Shown one piece after another: positions 22,628 to 35,134 of a stretch of DNA of 64,000 nt. Source of the stretch: Cryphonectria parasitica EP155 (Eukaryota; Ascomycota; Sordariomycetes; Diaporthales; Cryphonectriaceae); assembly GCF_011745365.1 (NCBI RefSeq), contig NW_024468909.1:4898001-4962000 (forward strand), in the 5' to 3' direction. The notes beneath the pieces are model-generated. The model made no database searches, was not told the DNA's origin, and saw nothing but the letters and a program-made list of their open reading frames with translations. Positions within the stretch are counted from its first letter, which is position 1. Each line of letters begins with the position of its first letter. Made by a program: the position numbers and the translations under genes.

Positions 22628-23998
22628 AAAGGCCGGAAAGTTATAATTTCACGCCTCGAGGAGGAGATTCTCAAATCTGTCTAAACAAATACACATATGC
22701 ACACACTATAGAACTGCCCAAATTTGGATGATAGCCAGGATGGTGGATATATCTCATATGGATAGTAGTAGGTGTGCTCCACAACGACGACCTTGATAGC
22801 CAGACTAAGCAAGGCCAGGGTAGGAAGGGGTTTGTTGTTTTTTCTTTGTCAACGACAGATTGATATGATATGATATGCCTGAGGTGCAACACGACGGACT
22901 GGATATTCAGGTGGCAACATCCAGACAAATATATAGCAGATGAGCCATTGTCTGTTTAGCCATACTACGACCCTGGTCGTCCACCTAGGTCGGGCAAAGG
23001 CAAACCAGGTCCCGCCTTGTACGTGTAAGTTGCAACGTAAACCACTTGGTAGACGCGTAGGACGATGAGCAAGGAAAAGGAACGAGACTGGCAGGGGTAA
23101 AGGAGGAATAAGGACATTGCCTGCGCCTAGTTATGCCGGCCGCGGTCGACGAGTACTCCGAAGGGACATGATGATTACCAGCCGCGACAGATGGTGACGC
23201 AGAGGTTTAAGCATGGGGGGTCGGGAGGCAAAGGAAGAGACGGAAGGGGAGGGAGGGGCCAGAGCCACGCGCTAGGTTAGGGAGGAGGAGGGTGATGCAC
23301 GAAATATCTCTTTCAAAGGAACCGTATGTGGGTACCACTCGAGAAATGGAGACTCGTAACGACATGGGGGAAGGGGCCACGAGGAATGAGGGATGATGAG
23401 CAAGAGGAGGCGGCGTGTACACATGCATAAGGACTTACATAGTACGTTCCACCCGTTGTGTGGGGACGACGTACCGGCCCGGACATGAAAGGAAGAAAGA
23501 TACAATAGATGCTTTGGGAACGGGCGAGTAAGACCAGGCCCGGGAAGAAGAGGAAGAGGAATAAGAGGAAGAAGGAAAGGTTGCGCTTGTAAGCCATGGT
23601 CTCGGAGAGCCAGGCGATAACCGGGGTAGGGTGACCCGTTCGATCCCTGCCCATAGGAAGGAGAGACTTGAAAAGAAACCTGGAGCCACAAGCACAGGGA
23701 CAGCCTTGCGTCTGACATGCAGGAGCTAATAGGCAGCAAACCAAGTACTGGAAAATACGACGCCAGACGGTCACTATGCGCTGTGTGTCCATTGCCTTGA
23801 TCTGCTAGGACTCGCTTGAGTCCTTGGAGGACTGGAGACTAAAAAGAAGCATAGCTGCTAAATATCACTGGCTTCTAAGCTTGGTGGAGTGAGGGAATGA
23901 GTGATTATTCCACGACGTACTCACCAACAGATTGGCTGTCCTCCTCAATCACGAGGGGTCGTAGATTGGACTTTGCAGATCTGGTACTTACTAGTGCC

Positions 23999-24080
23999 TT
24001 TCTTTTTTCTCTCTTTCTTTCTTTCCTTCTCTTTTTTGTTTTCCTTTTCTTTTTTTTTCTTTCTTTTTTCTTTTCTTTTC
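23999..24080. repeat. Polypyrimidine (CT/T-rich) low-complexity tract
   Basis: About 80 bp almost wholly of C and T on the plus strand. It creates spurious Lys/Arg-rich and Phe/Ser-rich frames on the two strands. Confidence 0.9.
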
Positions 24081-25125
24081 GTATTTGGTAAAAACCTTGT
24101 GTGGTACTGTAGGATAGCCTGCGGTGCGCATCAGCCATGCATACCAGGCAGAAACGAGTTTCGCCTCCCAAGATTGGCCTGCTTGTCTGCTTTATTGTCT
24201 CCACACCCCTCCCTCGACGATGACTGATGATAATCTGCACCTTTGTCGTCACGAGCGTCTCTAAAAAGGTGGTTGAGGGATGACTGGATACCTGTCCCTG
24301 GCGGTCTACCATCAAGCGGATAAGCTTAATTCTTTGAAAAGTCTCGGCGCTGCCGGGGCGGGCAACGACAGGACTGTAGCACAACGGGCGTAACGCCAAG
24401 GTAGAGCCAAGATGCCAGGCTCTCCCCGGCATGACTGACAATTCTAAACACGTCGTGGTGTAGAGCTCGATTATCTTACTAGAAGCAGATTGGACCCGAA
24501 CCAGCGGGTGAATGATTCCGGTCAAGGTGGTGATGAGATGGCGTCTGCTAATACGTACTGATCTGCAGTGCATGTTCGGCCCGTGGATTGCCTGGGTACG
24601 ATGCGCCCAGACCACGAGTATACTCTTCACTCACACAATGAGGCCCACAGAGGTTGCGAACTCTGTATGCAGCTTATGAAAGATATGATAGGCGCGTCAA
24701 AAGGTGAACTGGCGATCTTATGTGGCTTGACGTGGCGCTGTCGACAGCATGCCTAAACAACCCTCTCCCAAAAAGGCGCATCTGCGCATTGGGCCATAAG
24801 CGACGTTGCTATGGTCTGGCGCAACGTTGAGGACAGTGACGCGTCTTTTGAGCAGTGTCGCTCGTGGAGGCATCGTGGCCTCGTCGTCGTCTCGAAAGGT
24901 TCCCTCAAAGAAATCCTTCGGAGTTCAGTCTGGGCATGCGGCTGAGTGACGAACGAGGAGCTGCTCTCCAACGTGTGCTTTCTTACATCCTGACGTATGC
25001 TGAAGTCGTGGCCTCGGTAGCTAGAGTGGTCGAAAAAGTGTGTACATGAGTCTATCGGCCAAGCGACTGTACCCTCCAAGAGGATTTACGTTCCCATTAT
25101 AGGCATAATGTCGCAAAAGAAGACC

Positions 25126-25137
25126 GGGGGGGGGGGG
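25126..25137. repeat. Poly(G) tract, 12 nt
   Basis: Twelve consecutive G on the plus strand in intergenic sequence. Confidence 0.9.
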
Positions 25138-28100
25138 CGGGAAGGTTGTGCTTAACTGCACCACCGCAAGCCACAGATGACCAGCTGCTCTATGACACAT
25201 CCCTAGCCCTACTCCATGGCTGCAGTCCCCTGGTTGGCCACGTGAGATGTTCGTGCCGCTGTGCATGAGCTGGAAACCCGGGACCAATATCCAGGGACAT
25301 GAAAATATAGAACAAGGTATCCGGATGTCTTCCGTAAAGCCACAAATAGCAATGACAGGAGACTTTGCCAGGAACAAGAATGCGACAAAACAAAGTGACT
25401 CCCATGGTGCTAGTGCGGAATCCAAAAGGAAGGGTGAAAAGGCGAAAAAGTGTCAGATCGAGGAACCAATTTGGTCCGAACCTGGTTGCGCGGAAGAAGG
25501 CAGGGGGAAAATGCAATGAAGAAACATGCTGCGACAGCCTCAGAGCCACGGCAACAAAGCCAGTGTGACGTTTTTTCCTGCCGTATAAGCTGATGATCGT
25601 CGTACCCCTAGGTAGGCGAGAAGAAAAGAAAGAAAAAAAGAGGCCATACCAGGAACAATGACGGGCGTTGTATTCGGGGTGAGTCATCTTGATCGCGGAA
25701 AGGAACCCAAGACAAGTAACGCGGTCCCACGTCTTTGAGTCATCACTGGAGCAGGCTAGCGAGATTGAACACGCTGGATGCTGTGGATGATCGTCTCAGG
25801 TATCCAAAAAGGTCTGGTCTCGGCTCTGTCTGGTTACGGTCTTGTCATTCAGGACTGACGACGAATTGAGGGCCTGGAATCGAGGGGGCAGGTGATCTGG
25901 CCAGGTCGGAGCTCGGGGTGGGCTATGCGGAGTAAATGCGCTCGGTGTCCTTTTTTTCTTCCCTTTTTACCTTTGACCCCTCTTTTGATGATCATTAATT
26001 TTACTCTTATAAGAGACAAGGAAGGCCCAGAGGTGCCCGCAGAACTAAGCCTAAATAGAGTGGGCAAGAGAGAAGGCGCGTGTGCCTGATTTCTCCTCCA
26101 CCGCCCCTTCCTTGCCGAGCTCCGTCGAAGCTTGAGGGTTCGGAACCGGGGATCACTGGAGCGGAATCCCGGCCGGCGAGAACCGGAGTCTTCAATCCAG
26201 TCAGGCGACCGCCCTTGGCGATGCTGCGATTCGCCAATTGATAATTTTCAGGAACAGCACCTGGCTCGTTTCCTTGACAGTAGGAATTCACAGCCTCGCA
26301 ATAAGCTCCTATGTACGAGTTCGTGCCGCGCCGGTTCTTCCCTATTGTCGAGGCCAGGTGACCTCAAGCGGGTAAGGTACATTTGCGGCAAAATTGAGAC
26401 ACTGCGAAATGCCGCACAAAAGACTCATCGTGCTGAGATGACTGACCAGATCCTTCCGTCGGGCGTAACAGAAGTCAAACTTTGTAGATACTTGTTGTTG
26501 ACTTCTGTAGACAAAGGGTAGACATGGATCCAATGGAGGGGTCGTTGTTGTGACGTTATTTTTCTTTTCTTTTTCCTTCATGTCTGTTTATTTCTTTAAT
26601 TTTAGTTTGATTTTTTTTTTTACTCCGAAGGCTCCGGAGTTGCTGACGTCAATGGTGATTGCCGTTCATTGGGCCACCTCAGTTTAACCATGAGCTCAAC
26701 TTTAATTCAAAGAAGACACAAAGCAGATGTACCCTATCGCGCATCCTTGGCGCAGATGCCTACGCAACCCCCCAACTTATCAAGGGCAGGCACCTACTCC
26801 AGAGCCAAGAAGAGGGGTGGTGGGCACCTCGTGCGAAACACGCGTACCGACATGGATACGATTACGTGGTGTGGTGAGAGCCCATCGCTCTGTTGGGATT
26901 GGTGCGCGTCGCATCACAACGCACACTAAACTCTTTAACCATAGATGCATGTATAGAAAAGAGAATTGGAGTCCTCATCGACGCTTCGAGATCTGTAGCG
27001 CGTCAGCCTGTGGCCTGGTGACATGCGTTGACAGCCCAATCAAGAGCGGGGAACTTTGGCCTCGTCACCCTGTACCGCACCGCCAAAAGTCGAGCGTACG
27101 CGTCCGTCTTTTCTTCAAGCGACCAGATAGAACATTTCCTCTTTAGGACTTCGTCACTCTATAAGTGAGAAAGCCTCGCGTCTATAAAGCCATCTCAACC
27201 AATCTCAGATCCGGAAAACAAAGAAAGAAACCTTGAACGAAAGAAGAAAAACAAAAGAGACGGAGGTTGAGCAGTAGAACACTGGATACTTTGTGTCCAA
27301 CGACCCAGCATGGCGGTAAATTTTCGAGCTAAAAGCGGCCCGTTGTGACACTAAGTCTAAAAAGTGGGCCATGCACCCCGGTGTGCTGGTGATTCTCCTT
27401 GCTTCTTATTAGAAGGTTTATTTATGGTTTGAAGATGCATATCGTGCTTGTTTGATGGCATCTCTGCCTTTACGTGACTGCTGTACATATAATGGTGTTA
27501 GTCAACCAGAGAGGTCAAGAACGTTCGCTCAGCCTCGAGTCAACAGGCCATGGTTAAAGGAAATCTGGTATCCTCTAAATTCTCCTTGTCTGCGGTAGCA
27601 AAATTGCAAAAATACCAAAAATTGCATGATTCATCTAGAATAGTAATTTGAGAATTGATAATTACATAAAGCGGGTAGCATTATTTGGCATCATGCCTCC
27701 CTGGGATTGGCTGGGGATGAGACTATTGCCACATTGACTCGAGCCAATGCTTTCGAATAACAGCCATACAAGAGATTGTTCTCTTTTACAAGACTGCATG
27801 TTAGAGGAAAATTACATATAAGATCATGCAACCTAATACTACTTTAAGTATTCTGCTTGTGCATGTTACTTTGGAAAAGCTTAGTATCTGTGTAATCAAG
27901 GTGCTATTACACACTCATCAACCGATTGATCTGCGAGGGACAGCTTCGCAAACTGAATGCTGTTCTTTTTGTGCTCTTTGAAAGACTGACTACTCAGGTA
28001 AAAATTACGAGTGAAGCGTTCAGGGAGGGGACGAGGCTGAAGAAGAGAATGAGCGAGCTAACCAGTCATCTACTTGAGTATCCATGAAGTGACTGTGGCA

Positions 28101-28325
28101 TAGGGAAGATACAAACCTTTTAGCAGAGTAGAGCATGATATTCAGTGACAAGAGAAGTCACCGTCAATAGAATTATGACAACCCACAAGCATGCTGCTGT
28201 TGAATGACCATGGTTATGTTCAGTCATCAAGCATATCCCCACCTATCAGCCCCCTCGGTACTATCATATCTAGCATGTACAAAGATCGCATATGAATTTG
28301 CCTGTTGCTAGAATTGTGCTTATGA

Positions 28326-28356
28326 TTTTTTTTTTTGGGGGGGGGGGGGTGGGGGG
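28326..28356. repeat. T11-G13-T-G6 homopolymer run
   Basis: A poly(T) run directly followed by 13 G (28337-28349), then T and six more G. It lies about 210 bp beyond the 3' end of the minus-strand mS41 gene. Confidence 0.9.
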
Positions 28357-28567
28357 TTGTTTCGTGCACTCTACGGCCTGAGACGTTTGCGACACAGGGA
28401 CTGCCTGGTGTGCAAGTAATGCCTCTCCTGCAACAGAGATTCCGTTTGACTCGGAATCAGATGATTTGTGGCGGTATGTTCGATGCAAAGCCCGAGGCGA
28501 ATTGTATACAAAGGGATCAATTGATCCTCTCAACCTTTTTGCATTGCCGCTAAACGCCCCCGGAACT

Positions 28568-29257
28568 TTATATGAAGCCCATAGCCTCGCGCTGTGCCTT
28601 GCGCTCCGCCACCCTTCTCTTGAAGCGCACCTCTGCCCGTCTCCTCTCACCACCATCAATCTTGCGCCCTCTCTTCTCCTCCCACATGCCCTCTGTGGCG
28701 GCAACAATAGCGGCCTTTGCACCCTTCATCGGCAGGGCGTAGGGTCCGGCAACGCCGGTTCCCTGCACGATATACCCGTCCACCTTCACCTTGTCCTGCT
28801 CAGGAACGTCCTCGATGTTCTTGTCAAGTGGTATGTTGACGACGCGGCGGACGACATCAAGAGGGCCGGTCTCGATCTCCTCGACCGCGAGCTTCGCCTT
28901 CCCATCCTGGACGTGCTTGATGTCGCCGCCCGGCCCGAATCGCCCCAGCTTGTAGTTGTCCCTCCAGTGTATCAGGTATCGCCGTGTCCTTGGTGGCTCT
29001 ATGCCGAGCTCCTTCAGCTGAGGCGACGTGAGGGAGAAGAGAGCTTCCCAGGTGGGGAACTTGGCCGTGTGCTGGCTCAGGCCGCGGCCGATGAGCTTGA
29101 GAAACGTCGCAACGTCGGGAACGAAGGGGATCGGTGATGGTATCACTGGCACTTGCTGTGCCTGCCTGTGTGCGCATCGGATCTGGAGGGGTTGCTGAGC
29201 GACAGCAGTTGGTCGGGACAGCAGGCTCAACGCCGATCGTACTCGTGATGGCTTCAT
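28568..29257 (-). CDS. FYV4: Mitochondrial small ribosomal subunit protein mS41 (IGR motif)
   Basis: An intronless 229-aa protein. I start at the ATG at 29257 (MKPSRVRSALSLLSRP), which gives an Arg/Ser/Leu-rich, acid-free N-terminus typical of a mitochondrial presequence. The frame continues upstream but only from a GTG. The IGR domain is clear at about residues 50-100: FLKLIGRGLSQHTAKFPTWE, then LFSLTSPQLKELGIEPPRTR and RYLIHWRDNY. A C-terminal extension (VNIPLDKNIEDVPEQDKVKV and a basic helix ending QREAMGF) follows. Known family members are yeast Fyv4/mS41 of the mitoribosome. It is transcribed away from the Irc20-like gene across about 600 bp. Confidence 0.88.
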   Translation of the reverse strand: MKPSRVRSALSLLSRPTAVAQQPLQIRCAHRQAQQVPVIPSPIPFVPDVATFLKLIGRGLSQHTAKFPTWEALFSLTSPQLKELGIEPPRTRRYLIHWRDNYKLGRFGPGGDIKHVQDGKAKLAVEEIETGPLDVVRRVVNIPLDKNIEDVPEQDKVKVDGYIVQGTGVAGPYALPMKGAKAAIVAATEGMWEEKRGRKIDGGERRRAEVRFKRRVAERKAQREAMGFI

Positions 29258-29863
29258 GGCGCGTTGCTCTGGTGGAGGCGGCGGTCCGGGAAAGAGTTTA
29301 TCTCTGGGCCGGTGTGAAAACCTTGCAGGGTTGGGTAGGTGCACAGATGCCCTAGATCACCTCGCGACGAGCACCACAGAGGGAGGTGGAGTGGTTGCTG
29401 TCGTAAGGACGTCGCGTGCTGTTGTAGGTGCTGCGCCAGCTTGGGACGACGTGAAATTAACGTCGAACAGAAAGGACGAGAAAAAACGCTTGCCAGTTCT
29501 GACGAGTCTAGGTGGTCCGTGCTTTTAGTAGTAGGTACATGGTAGTCAGCGAATCGTCACGGCAATTCTGGGCCCTGGCACTGCATGGATCAACCAATCG
29601 GAGGAGTCGGTCTCATTGGCCCGATAGTCTGGACGAAGCCCCCCGGACTTACACGCGCATATGGCAGTCTCGAGGCAACTTTACTCTTTCTCTTCCTTCC
29701 TTCTACTTTGCCCTCTTCCACTTACACGTCCCAAACTCCTTCTCACTTGTACCTTCCCCCAGAATCCCCCCCGGCTTAACATTCAACAACATTGTGCGTC
29801 ATAATCAAACCTGCTGATCCAGCATCTTGTGATGACGTCTTTCGTTTAGTACAAATTTCAAAT
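29258..29863. promoter_or_regulatory. Bidirectional promoter region mS41 / Irc20-like
   Basis: About 606 bp between two start codons pointing outwards. A CT-rich tract (about 29683-29768) precedes the plus-strand gene. Specific factor sites were not identified. Confidence 0.6.
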
Positions 29864-32800
29864 ATGGGCGGACGCAAGCATGCTGTGACCCAACGCTCAC
29901 CTATAGAGATCGCTGCTTTCAGTATCAACAAGGATGGTGAGTCCACACGTGAACGCGAAGGGACGCGGAAAATTAACCCATCTATTCAGATCCCATCCCA
30001 GACTTCGCGATAGATTTCTTCCAACGCCAATATGCCAAGGATGGTGAACGTCCAGCCAAACGTCAGAGGGTTGAGACCGAGGAGCAGGTGGATTGTGTAA
30101 CCATTATACGAGAGCAGCTCATCATCCAAAGGTCCAGGGATGGACCTCCCATTTACGTCAGACCTTTCACGCTGACCGATGTTCATACTCTTCTCCGGTT
30201 TGAGCTGAGCGATGTGGTCAATGTCGAGAATGATGCCGATGATGCGCAGTCTCATGTACTTACCATCTCTACCCGTGCATCGTTGAAAGACGACAGCTTC
30301 TCCATGACCTTTCCACTGGACCCAGGAGATTTCTCAGCCCGGCTCGTTGCCATCCTTGAAGCTCGAGATTCCAGCTGGTCGAACCCGGATGTTGAGGAAG
30401 CCATCTGGATTTCGGCAGATGCTACATTCGAAGCTGACGGCGATCTCACGAAATTGACACTATCATTTCAGGTTAGATGGAATATCAGCACCAACACTGG
30501 GGCATCCATCTTTCCCTCACAATCACGAAGATTCCGTAAATCAATGCTGGCAATGGCTTTCCCGGAGATATTTGGCGTGCCTGCAGAGAAGCAAGCAAAT
30601 TCTTGCTCTCCTGGAGTATTTTACGAAGCAGCCCATGTTCCCAACCCCGAGGACACGCCTCCCGAGGACACCGAGATTCCAGGTCTAACAGCGAAGCTCT
30701 ACCCCTTCCAGCGTCGAGCCGTAAGGTGGCTGTTGCGCCGGGAGGGCATTGAATGGACCCTGGATGGAAACGGCAATACCATCACCAAAGAAGTCGGCTA
30801 TTCTCATTTTGATGCTCCGAGTCAGTTCATTGAGGCCAACGACGCCGATGGACAGAAGTGCTTCGTCAGCCCCCTCCTTGGTAAAATCACAAAAGACTAT
30901 GAGATTTTCCGAGATCTGGAACAGAATTTCAAAGGAGGGATTCTTGCTGAGGAGATGGGCCTCGGGAAAACTGTCGAGATGCTGGCATTGTTTTGTCTCC
31001 ATCGCATGCCCTCGGGTACAGCGGAGATCTTTGATAACTACCAGGGAGTCGCTATCAAGCCAGCGCCTGGAACCTTGATCGTCGCTCCCTCGTCTTTGAA
31101 AAACCAGTGGCTCTCAGAGCTCAACAAACATGCACCGAACCTCCGCGTCATGCATTATACTGGCCTCAGTTCATCAGCTCGCACGTCTGCGAGCAAGACA
31201 ACCACACTCATCGAGAAGTTGGCTAGCCAAGACGTCGTCATAACCACCGTGAGACGCTTCATACCTAATACTATTCTTGGGCTGTACTGATTCTAGCTAA
31301 AATAGTATAACGTCCTAACGTCGGAGCTTGCCTACGCAATGAAGGAGCCTGAACGGGCGAGGCGAGCACCGAGGAAGTACTACAGGCCGACGAGCCCGCT
31401 GACGCGGCTCTGCTGGTGGCGTGTGTGCATGGACGAGGCGCAGATGATCGAGAGCGGTGTTTCAAAGTCTGCCACTCTTGCAAGACTGATTCCTCGAATA
31501 AACTCGTGGGGTGTCACAGGTACGCCAGTCAAAGATTCGGTCGAGGATCTCCGAGGGTTATTACTGTTTCTACGGTACGAACCCTTTGCATTCAACCTAC
31601 CAGCGTGGAATGCCCTGGTCCGGCACCACAAGGATGGTTTCAAACGATTGTTCAATCAGCTCGCCCTCCGTCACTCGAAACGGCTCGTCAGGCACGAGAT
31701 CTATATCCCGGCTCAAAAGCGCTACGTGATCACCATGCCCTTCACTGCGGTCGAGGAACAGCACTATCAAAACCTGTTCAAGGAAGTCGTTGAAGCTTGC
31801 GGCCTCGGCCTGGATGGTGAGCCACTGCGTGATGACTGGGACCAGGATGACCCGAGTGTGTTAGAAGCCATGCGTACCGCCCTCGACCGCTTGCGTCAGA
31901 CAGCGCTACATCCAGAAGTTGGCACGCGAAATAGAAGGGCTCTGGGCCACAAAAATGGTCCGATGCGCACCGTGGCAGAGGTTCTGGATGTAATGATTGA
32001 CCAGAGCGAAGTTTCAATGCGAGTTGACCAGCGTGCATTGCTCTTGGCAAAGCTCACCCGAGGCCAGTTCATGGAGAACTCGCCGCGTGTGAAGATTGCC
32101 TTGGATATTTGGCAAGGTGTTTTGGATGTCAGCAATGCGGTCGTCGAAGAATGCCGCAAGTATCTTCGCCGGATGATGGATCAGGCAAAGGTGTCTCAAC
32201 CGAACGCAGGTGGCGGTGGCGATGAGGACAAAAGCGACGAGGAGTTCAATGAGAACAACACAGGTAAAGTAGGAGACGCCCGTCGACGGCTGCGATCGGC
32301 CCTGGAGGTTCAACACAAGGCTATGTTTTTCTGTGCGAACGCCTATTTCCAAATCAAGTCAAATAAGGAGATGACGGACCCAGAGTCTGACGAGTATCAT
32401 CGATTGGAGAAGCTGGAAACTGAAGGGTATGACAAGGCGAAGGCTGTCCGTCGCGAGATCCTCGAGGAGAGTCGGCGAAAGGCCCTCAAACTCATGAAAA
32501 GAATTTCCACATCGGCGAGCCAGCAGAGCTTCGCCACCATTCCTGACTACAAGAGCCTCGACCATCATGGTCTCGAAAGCCGCGCCATCGCAGAGAGACT
32601 GGAGGTTTTGGCAGGCGAGCTCAACGATCAAGCGGAACAACTGGACGAGTGGAGGGAACACGTAATCCAGCTCCTGTTGAAGCCCCTCGTTGACGAGGAT
32701 GACGAGATTGAGTTGACAGGAGAGGAGTTCGAGGATTCCACCAAGCTTATGGAAGAAATCGTCGTCTACGTGCAGATTCTGAGGACGGCGATTGCTGATC

Positions 32801-34550
32801 GTGAGGCTATCTTAACTGGGCAGGTCAACGAGCTTGTCAATCACGAGGCAAAGACGTCTCTACGTCAAGCTGAAGCGGGCGAAGGTCCATATCCGGAAAA
32901 ACTGCTGGAATTGTTTCAGCTGCGCAACGAAGTCAAGCCGCAATCTCATGGCTCACTGAGGGCCGCTGTATCGGAGCTCCGCGCTGCTAAAGTCAAGATT
33001 CGAAGCAATGTTGGTCAAGGATCGAAGCGCGCTCAGATAGAGTTGGAAATACTGGACGAGCAGCTTCATACCACGCAAAAACAGCTCACAGATCAGCAGA
33101 AGGTCGCACAGGCGATGAACCAGGAGCTCGACCTCTTCACTGCTACGATGAATGCTCGAGTTGAGTTTTATCGTCAACTGCAAGGCGTATCTGATATGTA
33201 AGTCCCGTTCGTGTTCACCGAGTCTTGCAAGACCAATGTACCTTGGAGAGATGTGTCGAGCATGTTGTTTTGAGACTCCTCCACCATTCCAAAGCCGAAG
33301 TCGCTGACACAAAATCACGCAGGGTCGCTCCATACGAAGGCTCAATGAATGAGGCCGAGGAGAGGCAGCTCATGGTCTACGAAGAGACACTCACTAAGAA
33401 ACTGGACTCATCCCAATCAAAGCACCGATATCTTCTCCATCTGAAAGATATGGATGCTACTGATGGCGAATCGCGAATGTGCATCATATGCCGCGAGAAC
33501 TTCACGATCGGCGTCCTCACTGTTTGTGGCCATCAGTTCTGTAAAGAATGCATCACCTTGTGGTTCAAGGCAAATCACAACTGTCCCGTCTGCAAGAAGC
33601 GGCTGAACGCCGCGAATCTACACGACATCACACTCAAGCCACAGGAACTCAAACTTCATTCCGACACTCCGGGGCAAGGTCCATCGCTTAAGAAATTCAA
33701 TGAGGACCGCACCCAGGCCAACCCGGCACCCAACAAGTCCATGATCTACACTGAGTTCAGCAGCGACAAACTTGCCGACATCCGCAACATCGACCTCAAC
33801 GGACCCGCTTTCACCACAAAGGTTGACAATCTTGTGAGACACCTGCTGTGGCTGCGCGACAATGACCCAGGTGCCAAGTCGATCATCTTCTCGCAGTACG
33901 CGGACTTCCTGTCTGTGCTTGGACTGGCGTTTACACGCTATCGGATCGGGTTTACTTCATTCGACCGGACAAACGGCATCACGGATTTCAAGGAGGACCC
34001 AGCTATTGAGTGTTTTCTTTTGCACGCGCGCGCACATTCCTCGGGGCTGAATCTTGTGAACGCATCGCATGTGTTCCTGTGCGAGCCACTCATCAACACA
34101 GCCCTCGAACTCCAAGCCATTGCACGTGTGCACCGGATAGGGCAAGAACAAGAGACCACCGTGTGGCTCTACATAGTTGATGGGACCGTCGAGGAGTCCA
34201 TCTACAGGCTCTCGGTGCGACGTCGCCTGGAGCACATCACCGATCAGACACGTAAGGTTGACAAGAAGGGCAAATCCAAGATGGACGCCGCCGAGCTTGC
34301 AGACGAAGCAATCGAGGCCGCTAACTCTATGGAGCTCGAGCACGCGAGCCTGTCGAAGCTGATGGGTCGCTACAGGGCGCAGGGCGAAGCAGTGGACAAG
34401 GGAGATCTGTGGGCGTGCCTCTTTGGGCACGTCGGCCAGCAGAAGGGCAATGAAGCTGGCGGCCCAGGAGGGGTCGGTAAGAACCCAGGTCTAGCAGTTA
34501 GGGGTTTTTTGGCTGCTGAGGCTGCAGACTGGAGGAGGGAGAACATCTGA
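29864..34550 (+). CDS. IRC20: SNF2-family ATPase with RING finger, Irc20/SHPRH class (putative E3 ubiquitin ligase)
   Basis: A 1,483-aa protein. The exons are 29864-29936, 29990-31248, 31306-33197 and 33323-34550, with introns of 53, 57 and 125 bp. The first exon starts MGGRKHAVTQRSP. SNF2 motifs in order are LYPFQRRAVRWLLRREG, Walker A in GGILAEEMGLGKTVEML (about 340-356), PGTLIVAPSSLKNQWLSEL, and motif II as VCMDEAQMIES (about 485; DEAQ in place of DEAH), then WGVTGTPVKDSVEDL. A ~550-residue insert with coiled-coil character follows. A C3HC4 RING (CIICRENF...CGHQFCKEC...CPVCKKRL, about 1127-1167) sits between the two helicase lobes, and lobe 2 carries KSIIFSQYADFLSVL and ARVHRIGQEQET. This insertion of a RING inside the SNF2 core is the hallmark of SHPRH and yeast Irc20. 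Members are nuclear and linked to PCNA ubiquitination or recombination control. The exact substrate here is unproven. Confidence 0.92.
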
Positions 34551-35134
34551 TCTGGGAAGGCCAACGCGTCGGAGATTTTCACCGAGTCGAGATGATAGAT
34601 GGCAATGATCCAACGTGCAATGTTCTGGAGCGCGGGAGTTGGGCTGAGACGGAATACCCTTTATAAAAGAGCTGTACAGGAAATTCTAGAGCTTGCTGCA
34701 GGAGATGTGGCTTTCATGAATTTGGATCCAGCTAGCGGGTAGCCTGCGTTAATGATCTCTTTATTCATCTACTAACGGTCATTTCGGCCTCGGTAGATGT
34801 GTATGATCGGATGGAGTATATTGGAGAGCAACATTCTTCTCCCCTTCAGTCGAAAAGCTAACCTGCGTAGTACTCTGAGGGAAAACCCAGGAATGAGATA
34901 GGAAAATAGAGAAGGATTTTGTTCTCGATTTTCATCTTTTCGCTCATTCTATGCTCTCATCTCCATGACAACAATACAACAAGGCACCATGCTGTGCCCT
35001 TCCCGCTTTACTCCAGAACGCCATGCTTCATAACCAGTCTTTCTTTCTTTTTCTTCAATATAGAAAAGCCTTTCATAAATGACACATATATATGGCATGT
35101 ACGTCCATTCTCACCCTCGATCGAACGCATCATC
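34551..35134. other. Intergenic stretch between convergent 3' ends
   Basis: About 580 bp separating the 3' ends of the Irc20-like (+) and recyclin-1 (-) genes. It has CT-rich tracts around 35035-35055. No coding or RNA feature is supported. Confidence 0.6.

Larger units (their letters stand above)
22609..28567. other. Gene-poor stretch of 6 kb
   Basis: The largest gene-free interval. Frames of 100-240 codons exist (for example about 23905-24630 on the minus strand), but they run through low-complexity CT/GA tracts and show no domain or plausible splicing. It contains a pyrimidine-rich run at 23999-24080, G tracts at 22614-22627, 25126-25137 and 28337-28349, and an AT-rich part at about 27,400-28,250. 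No transposon ends, tRNA or conserved ncRNA was recognised. Confidence 0.5.

Noticed and set aside
23272..23792. Overlapping 155-159 codon minus-strand frames with hydrophobic segments
   Set aside because: Two frames overlap with equal length, and the hydrophobic run comes from CTT/TTC low complexity. No homology recognised.
23905..24630. 241-codon minus-strand frame with a Lys/Arg-rich middle
   Set aside because: The basic part is a polypyrimidine tract read antisense; no domain, no splice support, and codon use unlike the called genes.
24568..24756. Short plus-strand frame with CELCMQLMKD, reminiscent of the start of HET-domain proteins
   Set aside because: Only a few residues match, there is no HET block downstream, and no extension by splicing.
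30088..33201. Treating the Irc20-like gene as separate genes because its frame is broken twice
   Set aside because: Canonical introns at 31249-31305 and 33198-33322 (and 29937-29989) join the parts in phase and restore SNF2 motif order, so it is one gene.
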